This document shows, piece after piece, positions 11,721-23,300 of a stretch of 64,000 nt of DNA (positions within the stretch are counted from its first letter, which is position 1; every line of letters starts with the position of its first letter). Location: positions 186,001 through 250,000 of the forward strand of contig JABTTQ020002534.1 of the NCBI GenBank assembly GCA_016081115.2, in the 5' to 3' direction. The position numbers and the translations under genes were made by a program. The DNA is from Rehmannia glutinosa (taxonomy: Eukaryota > Streptophyta > Magnoliopsida > Lamiales > Orobanchaceae). A model generated the notes under the pieces. That model ran no database searches and had not been told where the DNA came from. It saw only the letters and a list, made by a program, of their open reading frames with translations.

Positions 11721-13519
11721 CGATGTGTTAATTTGTCATATTTTATCATTTACATTGCATAAAAATAAAATAAAATCTCATGATGAGAAAATTCATTATT
11801 GACTTTCCATATTATTAGAATATGTTTTTCTTAAAGGTTGTAAGGATCTAATACTTCGATTCAAAGTACATACATTTGCTTCAATCTAATATTATATTAC
11901 AAATGCAATTTAAAATTTAAATAAACATGAATAATAAAAAGAACCAACATGTTTAAGCAGAACATGCTTATTTAATCAATATAAGGAAAATGCTAAAATA
12001 TCCAACTTTCAAATGAAAATTATAAATCTACTTGAAAAATATTCGAAAACAAAACATTAGGCATATAAACCCAAACAATACTCATATAAATATAAACCAT
12101 ATGTCCCTAGAAATCTTATTTTGTAGCTTAGATATTATTCCCACTAGCAGCCATAAATGCCATAAGTTTGTCGATAGATGCACCTTGTTGACCCAATTGC
12201 TCTTCCAAATCACTCACTTGGGCCTTTAGTCCACTTACTTGAGATTCTGAATCTTGTAGTTTTTCTTGCGTTTCCTGAAGTTCCTTTTGAAGTTGTTGGG
12301 TAGTTGAATCAAAGGATGTGGTGCATCTACTTGGAGGCTTTGGGCCATAGCTAGCACCCTTTATATAAATGAGATCCATGGCCAAGACACCTCAAGAACT
12401 ATTTCTTCAAAGACTCTTCTCAATTTCTTGCTCTATATATTTTTCTTGCTTTGCTATCATCAACTCCTATTTAAATATATTGATTTAAGAGTACACAATT
12501 AATATCATGGTTAATAGCAAAGCTAGATAATGAAAATGAGTCCGTGACTTACCCAATTTTCCTTTGCCTCCACTGTTGACCAACCATCGTTCTTTATAAT
12601 GAGTACGTTTATAGAACTCAGTCCTATCGCACTATTCTCCATTTAGCTCTTTCTGAGCCTAGTAAAAAAAAAGGGAAAAACTCACAGTAAAAAAATAAGA
12701 AATAGTGTCAATTTAAGGTTACTTAATAACAACTCACAATTTCATGTTGAAGAACTGTAAAAGGCGTTCTACCAGAAATATGTGGAGCTCACACTTGTTT
12801 TGGATTTCCAGTATTGGTGGAACTTTGGTGCTGCTAAAACAAGAACAATAATATTGTAAGATAATATATAGACATATTATAAGAAAATATGTAAAAATAT
12901 TTGAAAATAAGTATTAATTTAAAAACTTGTTACCTTGAATTCAGACGATGCAAATAAGTCACACAATTCCTCCCAATTTTGTTTACTCAAAGAAGAAGGC
13001 TTGTTATTTTTAGCCTCTTGCAAACTTGCATACTTCTTGTAATGCAAATGTAACCTGTGACGTCGTTGCCTGGCACTAGATTTTAGCCTTTCGATCATGC
13101 ATTGTCTAACCCCCGGATCATCCATATTAACATCCATGTGGATCGACATGTCATATATATAATGATCATTTTAGATTACATGAAAATGACATCATGAGAT
13201 AAAATAATTTACTTTACTCGTACCTTTAAATGATCAAAGCCTGATTCCACACCATTTTTTTCGTCTACATCTTTCCACCTCTTGGGTACTGGTAGGACAT
13301 CTCGAGTTACTACGCCAATTTGACTCGAAAGCTTTGCGGCTTCCTTTCGAGTTTTAGGTCTTCCTAATAATGGATCCACAGTTACCTTCATTTTATTTCC
13401 AGAAGAAGCAAATGCCTTCATAATGCCCTTGCCCATTGTTTGACCACACCCTCTTTTCTTAGAGTTGGAAGCTGCATCTATACATTTAAAAATTGTTATA
13501 CAATATCCTCAAAAAAAAT

Positions 13520-13772
13520 CCCAATCCAATATCAATAACCACACAAGCCCATCTAAACCACAAAAATAAATTCTCCTACCAATTCAAAACTAGAAATAGA
13601 GAACAAATTTTTATTGAAAAAAGCTAGAAGCAGCTTTTTTAAAAAATAAGTTGTAACTTGAAAAAGCCCAATCCAATATCAATAACCACACAAGCCCACT
13701 TAAACCACAAAAATCAATTCTCCTCCTAATTCAAAACCAGAAACAGAGAACAATTTTTTATTGAAAAAAGCT
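13520..13772. repeat. 106-bp direct duplication inside a CACTA intron
   Basis: The 106-bp unit starting CCCAATCCAATATCAATAAC lies at 13520-13625 and again at 13667-13772 with a few substitutions. A partial third relative is near 14400 (GGAAGCAGCTTTTTTT). It is non-coding, between TNP1-like exons. Confidence 0.8.
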
Positions 13773-13780
13773 ACTTGTGA

Positions 13781-14885
13781 AACACAGCTAAGCAACATAA
13801 GATATTCCAGATAGATTAAAATGCTATCACGTGAATTTATCGCTCAATTTGCAAAATAAAGAACGAAAAGATTCATTACATAAACATTAAGACAACATAG
13901 GACCGAAGCAAAGAAAATGTTATTGGAAAGTGGTAGCAGTACTTCACCTTTTACATAATTTAGACAAGCATCACTATTATCAATGTATATTTGATGAAAT
14001 CCAATGAATTTGCACAATAATGCTAATTGCTTGCTTAAAACTGTAATTCAGTATATGTGAAAAGAACATTGGATTACCAACTAATTTTCACACGATCACA
14101 ATCATGGCACAAAAGCCAAATAAGTGAATAACACAAAATTCAGCGTGAATTACAACGCAAACTGCAAGACAGTTAATCTGACTTGCAATTTATACTAATT
14201 AAAATAGACAAAGGAACCTTGTGCTAGCAGCTCTTCTATGTTCCACTAATTTCCCCCCTCCAGCAGAACATGTTGATGTATACTCTTAAGCATGAACTTA
14301 AATAAAATAATTATATAAACTAAATTGTTTGGTACCAGGAAGTAGCCATAAATTGCTGCTTTGAAAATAGACGACTGTATCGTCTAAAAGATTATGCTAA
14401 GAGAAAGACAGGAAGCAGCTTTTTTTCGAAAATAAGTTTGAATTTGAAATAAAACCCAAACTGCAACATTTAAGCTTGTAGACAACCAAAAAAAACTGTA
14501 AAAACATAGAGCCACACAGCCCTCATCAACAGCAAAAAATAAAGAATTTTTAGAAATAATAGTTAAACAGTTCCAAGGTTCCAACACTAAGTTATCCTTT
14601 CTTTGTAAAAATATTTATGTAATCCACTTACATTATCACAGGTCGAGAGTGCACCAAAACTATGTACGTCTGGATTCATTTACCAAAAGAAATTCAGAGA
14701 ACAAATGATCTAATTATTTCCATCTAAATATAACATATTTGTACAAGTCCACTAATGAACCAAACCCTGAAAACCATTAATAGTTTTCTACTTCAAGTTT
14801 AGCCCAATAGAATTTCACAAGATCACAACAATACAACATTACATGGTCCTCAGACTCTCCAATAGTTGGTTACCTTAATTTGATT
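13781..14885. other. CACTA internal DNA, no gene recognised
   Basis: AT-rich sequence that would be the large first intron of the TNP1-like gene. I see no domain or RNA gene in it. Confidence 0.5.
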
Positions 14886-15405
14886 TAAGTTTTTATGTGC
14901 CACTTGAAGTACAACAAGTAGATAGCATAACAACTAATAGAGCCGCATTGACCCTCACCAAAGAAGACAAAAAATAAAGAAACATATACCTTCGATATCA
15001 TTTGCTTCAGATGATGGATCTTGAATGTCCTCAGTTGGTTGAATTTCAGGACTTTGAGTTGACTGAACTTCAGAGTTTGGCATGTGCTCATTGAAAATCA
15101 CTTGTTGTCACAAGAACAATGTTAACAAAATGAGCTCATGAAAATATTATTTTAATAACATCATATGAATTGCAAAAAAAAAAAATTCTATTGTTTGGAT
15201 AAACAAAATTAGATTCAACTATACATCATGTGGCGAAAAAAGCTGTAAGTTAATCAATCATTGTGTAGATAAACAAAATTAGATTCTATTGTGCTCTTTG
15301 CTTTGTATTGTGCTAGTTTATAAGAATTAAATTGTCTTCCGATAAATATACTACTTTATGCACATGTAAGTTATATCATGATGATTTTTCAATTTTCTCA
15401 TACAG

Positions 15406-15566
15406 TTGGAGTGACATCTGCACAACTTCTAGTTACAGGCAATGATTTCACAGATCCAACTTTCAGGAAACAACACAACGAGACTGTTAAAACTTTGTTG
15501 TCTCTAAAAGTTGTTCCTATATTTAATGAAAATGATGCAATGAGTACCAGGAGAGCTCTTTATGAG
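15406..15566 (+). pseudogene. P5CS: Captured exon of delta-1-pyrroline-5-carboxylate synthase (P5CS), glutamate-5-kinase domain
   Basis: The frame encodes GVTSAQLLVTGNDFTDP, then FRKQHNETVKTLLSLKV, then PIFNENDAMSTRRALYE. This is a diagnostic stretch of plant P5CS, in the glutamate-5-kinase domain that phosphorylates glutamate for proline synthesis. It is preceded by a pyrimidine-rich stretch ending ACAG and followed by GTAAGT, so a real exon with both splice sites and some flanking intron was taken from genomic DNA, not mRNA. The next P5CS exon is not seen after the donor. It runs opposite to the TNP1-like gene. It cannot make an enzyme alone. Substitutions relative to the usual family sequence (for example G for D after LLVT) suggest relaxed constraint. 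Confidence 0.85.
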
Positions 15567-17080
15567 GTAAGTTTACGGCTCCCTGAATATTTTTGCTTCC
15601 ATTAGTTGTTTGACAATTTAATGGGGATACAAAGTAGGTACTTGAAACACTTTTGCTAAAAATGGTTGCATGTGCTAAAGATCATCAATACGGAGAAAAA
15701 CCTCATCCAGAATGGAATCACGATTTTGAGAAATCACACTCATCCTAGCAAAACTACATATATATTTTATCCTAAAGCCGACTGCTTTTTGGCGCAGATC
15801 TCATAATATCTACACTTTTTGACTATACAAAGACGACACAATAAATCTAAAACAGGATAAGGCACAAGATAATGTAGCAGAAAAGAAAGATAGACACTCT
15901 GTAAGGAAACAGGTGATAAGGAAACAGGCTCCCGTCCGAGCTCCCAAACATTTTTGCAAACACCATTTCACCAACCATATTAATTGCCGGGCTGAAAAAA
16001 ATGGTACAAATCGTAGTAAAACAACTAAATTCTATGTTAAATTACAATACATGTCCACTATTGGTTTCTTCCCAGAAATAAATTACTAAATAACATAAAT
16101 CCAATATATTATGGATTTAACATCAGACACAATTCAACAATTTAACATCCCAATATCGTTTAATTGATTTACATCTCGCCAGACACAGTCTTCCTAGTTC
16201 TTGGCCACAGCTATGGCCGCCGCGGTGGAGTCCTTAACAGTTGACAGACCAATCTCAACCAAATTCCCATTTGACATATGTCAAGACAAGTGGGATGGAT
16301 TATCTCCAATTATTTTGATTTAATAGTTGGTATATTATGTATTTTATCAAAAAAATCAAAGCCTAAAATCACAACCTTTTAACTATTGTTTTAACAACTC
16401 ACAAAACTCATGCCATTCACCTAAGGGGGGTTAATGAACTGTCTCTTTTTCAGATTTAATCACCTTTAGAAAAAAATGGGGGAGACAACATCGGAAAACT
16501 TAAAGTCGCAGGCATTCGATGTAAACATAAATGGTTAAACAAGCAGCAACATTCGTCACATAACAACATATATTATACATGTAAACAAGCATCACCATCA
16601 GTCATAAACTAAAGGTATTTGTGATTTCAGGGAAGAGAGAATACATTACCAGTATTGCTACTTGAAAAAACGCAGATTAATTAGAAAAGAAAGGAACTGA
16701 TATTTTGATATACTGTTAACCTAATATTTGAGATATATATATGACCGTGATAAAAAAAAGGGAGAGATGGGAGAGTTATGGTAATATAGGATTCTTGTGT
16801 TTATCTACCTTGATTAGTTAAGAATATACCTTAATTAGACTGAATTAAGTGCCAAAATGAAAAAATTGGTCCGCCAAATATTGGTTTGCTATGACCAAAT
16901 CTTTTATTTTCTTATTTATTTATTTATATATCTATTTTACCATATGCAATTGTTCCCAACAATCCAAAAATATCAGAATTTATGATTAACAATAATTATA
17001 TCTAAAACTAAAATTTTATTTTATCAAGCTGCTATAGAAATTAAAAAAGGAATAAAATCAAATATACCTCTGTTCTTCAA
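15567..17080. other. CACTA internal DNA with possible further captured fragments
   Basis: No known domain is recognised. A short ORF at 16213-16323 (+) starts MAAAVESLTVDRPIST in a GC-richer patch (GGCCGCCGCGGTGGAG). It may be a first exon of another captured gene, but I cannot name it. The rest is AT-rich. Confidence 0.35.
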
Positions 17081-17345
17081 GAGCAGGGCACCGATGAACA
17101 AAGTAATCCTCAGTCTGGTGGAGGGGTGAAGAATGGCTTCAATTTTCAAGCTGGATGTGGTCTCCTCATAGCTAGGCAGAAAGGTGTGGTGTAAACCCAT
17201 CGCTGCTGGTCCCAGGCTTCAAAGCAGTGTTGAGTGGAGTTAGATCGGTGATGGTATTTTGGTGGTTGTTCGGTGTCTTTACAGTGGGAGTTTCGATTTT
17301 GTTGGGCCATTTTTGCTAATTTGATCTTCAATTTCTGATTTCTCT
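17081..17345 (-). other. GC-richer patch, possible 5' leader of the CACTA transcript
   Basis: This patch is richer in G+C than its surroundings. A 61-codon open frame lies on the - strand (MAQQNRNSHCKDTEQPPKYH and onward), without known domain. Its place upstream of the TNP1-like exons would suit a transcription start region, but this is inference. Confidence 0.25.
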
Positions 17346-17934
17346 TTTAATTACATGAGAATTGATGGCAGACCGATACGGCCTTGAAAAGAAAAGAATG
17401 CTGATTATGGTTGAGAAGAAAAGGTTGATGATGGTTTTGAGAATTATTGGTTAAAAAAAACATAATTTTGATTTTATAATTTAAGTTTATTTGTATATAA
17501 TATAACTTATCGGAAATCAAAATAAGTATATAATATTCAATTTATAAATATAAATAATTCTGAATAATTTTTATATTATTCTATTTAGGGGTGAGAATTT
17601 AATTTGGGTTGCGTCGAGGTTTGGGGGTCCGGGTTCGTGGGTCGGAACAACCAATCCGGATCTGACATGTTTAATTATACATGTCATAACCTTGAACCCG
17701 CACCCGACCTATTTATTTCACAGGTAACTCAGACCCGATTTGTTTATGTATAATAAAATTATTTTTATTTGTATTTAATAATTTCAACTAAATATATTTA
17801 TTTTTTTTTAAAAATTATATTACTACAACACACTATTCAATCGATAAAAAATATCACATTTCCTAACATTAAAAAAATAACATACACATAAATAACATAA
17901 CATACTTATAATATTTTGAGGATAACGCTTGTTT

Positions 17935-18510
17935 GAGATCCGTTCGTTAACATAACTAAATATGTGTTTCCGTGACGAAATAATGACGTCACTACTTTTT
18001 TGACGAAATAAATGACAAAATGTGATATTGTCATGAAAGAAAATATTTTCATCACTGTTAATTGACAAATTATGACAAATATTTGACAAAATATTTTGCC
18101 ACAATATAAAATGGCGACAAATGCACATTCATTGTCACTAAATATATTTTTTCATGACGAAATAATGACGTCACTACTTTTTTGAAGAAATAAATGACAA
18201 AATATGATATTGTCATGAAAGAAAATATTTTATGACACCAAATGGCATCACGGATTATAATCTATTTGTCATTGAAAGATTTTCCTCCTAAATTTTGCTG
18301 CGAATTTCTGCCGTCTAAAATTACTATGACGGATTTCGGTTAATCGTCATGGAATAAGAACAATAGTGACAATATATAAGATCAATAGTGACGCACATAA
18401 ATGTTGTCATCAAAAAGTAATTTTCAATGACAAAAATAAAATTAGTCACTATTAGTTAACAAATTATGACAAAAATTTATGCGTGGTAAAGAAATTCGTC
18501 ATAAAATGTG
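17935..18510. repeat. Right subterminal repeat region of the CACTA element
   Basis: TGACGAAAT, TGACAAAAT and their complements are repeated in both orientations up to the right terminus. A longer unit around 17975-18035 (TGACGAAATAATGACGTCAC and onward) is repeated almost exactly near 18155-18225. Confidence 0.75.
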
Positions 18511-18525
18511 TGATTTCCTGTAGTG

Positions 18526-19263
18526 AGGTCGAGATTGGTTACCTAGATAATCCACTTGCTCATGCGGTGGTATTGCGTGGGGCATTCTTGGTGATTGTGC
18601 AATCCTCCATAAGTCTCGCATGAGAATATTTGTTGTGGTGGTTTCGGAGCTGCCAACCCGTCAATTTTTGAGTCAGAGGTTGGACCTGTGCGGCTAGCGT
18701 AACTACCGTGTCTGCATTGTATACACCCACTGTCCTGTTGGTTTTACCTCATACGAATTGCCATTGATAGCCATTCATGGCCATTCCCTCTATTAGATCT
18801 TGGGCGGCTTCTGGTGTTTTATTGTTCAAAGTTTCCCCAGCCGCCGCATCAATCATTTGCCTCGTTGATGAGAGTAGCCCATTGTATAACGTTTGGACTT
18901 GCATCCAGATGGAAGACCATGATGTAGGCATTTCCGCAACAATTCTTTGAATCTCTCCCAAGTGTCCTACAAGGTCTTATCGTCTTCTTGCGTGAATGAA
19001 GAGATTTCATTCCTCAATCGTGCGGTTTTGGCCGGTGGAAAATACTTCAAAAGGAACTTTTCAGCCATAATGCCCCATGTTGTGATTGTTCCCTTTGGTA
19101 AAGTATTTAGCCACTGTTTATCCCGTCCCCGAAGAGTAAATGGGAATAGGCGCAAACGGATGGCATCATCAGAGACTCCATTGATTTTAAAGGTATCGCA
19201 AATTTTGAGAAAATTTGCGATATGGTTATTTGGATCTTCGTCCGGTAGGCCGTCGAACTGAAC
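18526..19263 (-). pseudogene. Element A gag, central part, frameshifted
   Basis: Gag packages element RNA. The - strand shows GLPDEDPNNHIANFLKICDT, then DDAIRLRLFPFTLRGRDKQW, then KYFPPAKTARLRNEISSF. After a frame break near 18965 it continues with QTLYNGLLSSTRQMIDAAAG and AAQDLIEGMAMNGYQW. This is the retrotransposon gag domain found in Athila elements. The C insertion cuts it at 19268 and the CACTA insertion at 18525. Confidence 0.85.
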
Positions 19264-19268
19264 AAACT
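19264..19268. repeat. Left target-site duplication of element C (AAACT)
   Basis: AAACT at 19264-19268 is matched by AAACT at 35481-35485, directly flanking the TG...CA ends of element C. The A gag frame is continuous across the pair. Confidence 0.9.
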
Positions 19269-20387
19269 TGTTACGCCCTAGAATTTCTTTAATAAAATAA
19301 ACGAGCATAATCCTAATTTTAACGATAAAAAGGGGCATGGATAATTTAAAAATAAAATTAAACTGAGTCAATTGTAGCGGAAGCAAAAATATTTCATAAA
19401 TAAAAAAAATCTAACCATCTGTCTGATTCTATCAATTTCAAATAAAATGGAAATAAAACTAATAACTTAAAGGAAGTAAATAGTTCAACATTTTTTTAAA
19501 CTAAACATTTGTAAATGAATCCATAGGCCTTGTCATATCCACCGATGTTAGCCAGCGCCATCTCCTTCACCTGAAAAGTTTGTTATATGTGGGGTAAGCG
19601 ACACAGCTCACTGAAGTATAAATTGTCCAAGCTAAATACACAGATATCTCACATAGGCATGCAAATACAATCCAATAGGACATAGCATAGATCATTTGAA
19701 AAACCGTAGACATAGACAATAGTTGCACTGCAGGGGTTCCACTTGAGGGATACATCGACCCAGGACCTCTTAAGTCCTCGGCTCGATAGTGCCTAAGAAT
19801 CGTACTACATATTCATGCAAAATAATCTAAGCATTTAACAAGGACAATAAAGTTTAGAAAAACAAACCCCACCTTGAACGTAGCTTTGAAAATTTAGTAG
19901 AGCCTAGAAGTGTCGGATGCAAGCACGCCTAATCCTCGCTCGATAAATCGCCTAATCAATAGAAAATAATACTAGTTAAAATCCTCGAATATTCTAAACT
20001 TAATCTAAAAAAATAATAATCTAAAAATCCTATAGGGGCATAATAAAATATATAAAAAATAGAATTGATGGTTGAATTGGAATCATAATAGAAATTGGGA
20101 ATTAGAGGCTTTGGGGTTGAAGAATAAATCTGTCAATAGTGTATAGGGACCACATCCCCAAAATTCCTCCTTCTCCTTTTCTTCCCCTCCCATACGTACA
20201 TCACCATCATCTCTCTCCTATTTTCTCTTTTTTTTTCTTTTCCACTTTCTTTTCCTTTTCCTTTTCTTTTTCTTTTTCTTTTCTCTTTTCTTTCTATTTT
20301 CTTTCTACTTTTTCCTACTCCCTTTTTCGGTCAACCACCCCCAACCAAATCCCTCTTTTCTTACTTATCAACAGCAAACTCATCCCC

Positions 20388-23300
20388 GACCATTTTTTTC
20401 CCTTTCTTGTAATCTCATTTGCTTAAACCCTAGCCCTTCCTCTCCTTCCCTTTCCAGCCGCCTCCTCATTCCCTCCGTATCTTGGCCAGCGACCGGCGTC
20501 TAGTCCCCATAATCTATTTGGTTTTCATTGTTTGGATCTGACATGAGGTTCTCGGAATCGAACATCAAATCTTTTTTCCCAACCTCAAAAGCCACCATTT
20601 TCGAGTTCTTTATTCTGGATCTGAGTGTTGGGTGGCAGAGCCATGGTGTTTCGATTCTTCTTTGGGGTAGGCGGCGGCAGTAGCGGCGGCAAAGATGGCG
20701 GATTGAGGTGAGTTGGTGGCGGAAGAGCTAGGTGGAGAGGAATGGGCCTTTCCTATTTCTTCTACTTTGGCTTACGTTTTCTTTTTTCTTTTTTATTTTT
20801 TTCTTCTGTTATTTTTTAGATCTGTATTTGGTTTTAGGTGTGCTTGTTTTTTCTTTCTTTTTTCTTTCTGTTTTTTTTCTAGTTTTTTAGCTATATGTTA
20901 TTGTAGTTTTCTTTTATTTTGTTCGTATTTTCTTTTCCCGGTTGATTTACGAAACTCGTAGGCGAATCAGTTTTATCTGTTTTGTAGTATGTAGTGGTTG
21001 CTCGTGCCACACCCTAAATGTGACGCGACGACGATCAATCACTTAAACAGAAATAAACCCAACTTTCTAGAAAACGATGCAACAATCCAAGTGAAACAAG
21101 GTCTAAAGCAGCGGAAAACTACAAGTACAACAAGATTACAATTACATCCCAACAACTTAATAGCTTATACCAGTAGGAATAAAGTACACATCATATCACT
21201 TAAGTGTCGGATGGGTCCTACGTCCTTCAATTACTGATTAATTTCAAAGGAAATAAAAGAGTCCAACATCGAAAAATAAAAGAAAATAGTCCAAAGAACA
21301 TATATAACGATAGAAAATGAGTTCAACGGGCGGAGCTCGAGAGTTCAATCCAAGGCGGGTTCAAATTTTCTTCGACAAAGTCATCTTCTAAGGTTAGAAA
21401 AACGAGGAGGGGGTGAGATGTAAATCTTAGTGGATGGGGTGATCGTGTGCAAGTGTGGCGATATATATAGTTAATGCGAGAAATTTAGTTGTATGAAAAC
21501 GCGTGAGAGATGATGCATGAATTCACACACAATCCATGTTGTCATGAAAAATATATTTATGTAATATACTTATACGATTTAAGAAAACATTCAGTGGTCA
21601 CGCAGCACTATGGTTCAAGCGATCGGGAGGATTGCACGGATTTGTAACGACAATCCTATGCAAGGCAAGTAAGCGGTTGTGTACGGATTTGTAGCGCCAA
21701 CATATGCAATACAAGTAGTAGCGGTTGCGCACGGATTTGTAGCGCCAACCAAATGGGTCCGATTAACTCCGGAATCGTGTGGATCGACAGCGATTCCTTC
21801 GTTCTTCCTTGTAACTCCCGAGTAAGATGGTTCAAGACCATCACCTTATCGCCCGTAGAGGCAAAGACGAAATCCACAAAGTGGAGCTAGCAAGGCTCGG
21901 ATTTGTCATAATCATGATTATACCTCAAGTACTACGACTCGCTTCCCTGGACAAACTCCGTCCCTCGAGTTGCGGGATTAGGACGATGGCGGAAGAGTGG
22001 AATAGCAGCCGAGCTGCCCGGTTTCATCCCCGACGTATCCATTCCGATCGTGAGCTCGACACACCAAGTTGACTCAGCAAGAAATTAAATACACGTTCGT
22101 AGTCAACCAGCAATCAGTATATTGATTCGGAAGCAGTTCATGAAAAGTTTCGAAAATTTGCGTAAGGTAATTATGGCGTTGGTGGAGTTATTTGGATGAA
22201 GATGATTATCGGGAGGATAAGCAATCTTCGATATCTTTAAAGATTAGGTGGAACATAAGTCCCGTTATAGATTCAAATCGCAAGGCGGAAGTCGCCCGCG
22301 ATCGGGTATTTCGGTCAAGGCGGTCCGATAAGTCAAGGAGTTTTTGAGAAAATAAAATATTTTAATTAAGAATTAAAGTCAGAGGGTCCAGGGCTGTTTT
22401 AGTAAAAGAAAAATAATAATTTGAGTTAGGTCCTTGATAAAAGAAATTTTACAATTTAGCCCCGTTTTGTAAAAACCAATACTTTTGGGGTTAAAAATTG
22501 AATAAATAAATATCCCGACCTTGAAAAATTATGAGGTCAGTTCCTAAATTCTCCAAATTGTTCAGAGATTCAGGTTTTTGAAGTTTTGAGGTCGAGTGTT
22601 TATAAAATTCTCATATTGGCCCTAAATTTGTTAAAATTGCCATTTCGGGCTCTAAGTTTAAAATAATTGGAACTCACAAGCCGGAAGGGCTTTTAATGTG
22701 ATTCCAGTTGGAAAATATCACTATGGTTAGTGGGATATTGGGACAAAAGCAGTTTATAAAATAAATAAGTTTAGGTCCTTTAACTTTTGAAAGTTTCATT
22801 TTTGTCCCATTTTGAAATAATTGCCTTTAAGGCTTTTAGGGGTCCAATTGTTATGAAATTTGAACCTTGGGTCCAAGGTATAATTATGTTATAGTGAAAT
22901 TAGTATTTCCAGGTGCATGGACTGCATAAGTCCTGGAAATTGTATTTTGGTCCTCAAGTTTAATCTTTTACAATTTGGTCCCTCAATTTTTATAAAATTA
23001 CTTTCCAAGCTCTAAACACTTGGATTTTTTGAATACACTTAAAATATGTTATTTCCAGTCCCTTAAGAGTTTCAAATTTTAAAATTAGGGTCTGGTACAG
23101 TTTCGAAATTTATAAAATAGCCCTTAAACTTCTCAAATTTTACAATCTAGTCCTTGGGCTTTTAAGGGTTGATTTTATTTATCTAAAAACTCTTAAAACT
23201 TTATCAAAATGTCAAAACATAATTTTTGAACCTGAGTTCAGTCCCAAAAATCGAAATTTACAGAGGAGTCCCTTAAGTTTTATTTTCTTGCAATTAAGTC

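Larger units (their letters stand above)
12140..15105 (-). pseudogene. TNP1-like CACTA-associated gene (Transposase_24 type), degraded, multi-exon
   Basis: In En/Spm-type elements this protein binds the subterminal repeats. Recognisable exons on the - strand are: ~15105-14990 (NEHMPNSEVQSTQSPEIQ, ending at a GAAG|GTATAT donor); ~13480-13211 (KKRGCGQTMGKG, LLGRPKTRKEAAKLSSQIGV, VPKRWKDV); 13149-12918 (ERLKSSARQRRHRLHLHYKK, SKQNWEELCDLFASSEFKV); ~12835-12735 (APHISGRTPFTVLQHE after an in-frame TGA); ~12660-12550 (RTEFYKRTHYKERW); and ~12450-12140 with a heptad-like coiled coil (QLQKELQETQEKLQDSESQV). The order matches the Transposase_24 family layout. At least one in-frame stop is present. Exon limits are approximate. 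Confidence 0.65.
10727..18525. mobile_element. CACTA (En/Spm-like) transposon inserted in element A gag
   Basis: The left end reads TACTACAAGAAATTAGAG and the right end, reverse-complemented, CACTACAGGAAATCACAC. These match CACTA termini, with the first base of the left end changed. Both subterminal regions are packed with TGACGAAA/TTTCGTCA-type repeats in both orientations. The element is ~7.8 kb. It contains a broken TNP1-like gene on the - strand and a captured P5CS exon on the + strand. No TNP2 transposase is visible, so it is non-autonomous. The gag frame of A resumes on both sides, but a clean 3-bp target duplication is not visible. Confidence 0.85.

Noticed and set aside
16200..16235. 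Cloning-vector polylinker contamination (CCGCGGTGGAG)
   Set aside because: The match to a common polylinker is only ~11 bases and the flanks do not agree; no further vector sequence.
17585..17745. GGGTTCGGGTC/GACCCG patch as a separate inverted-repeat transposon
   Set aside because: Arms are similar to common GGGTCGGGT repeats, but clear ends and target duplications were not found inside the CACTA element.
20139..20426. Open frames rich in Ser/Phe in the pyrimidine-rich parts of the C LTRs (also 33341-33778)
   Set aside because: They arise from a CTTTT-type simple sequence that is the same in both LTRs; no domain, and the element's sense strand is the other one.
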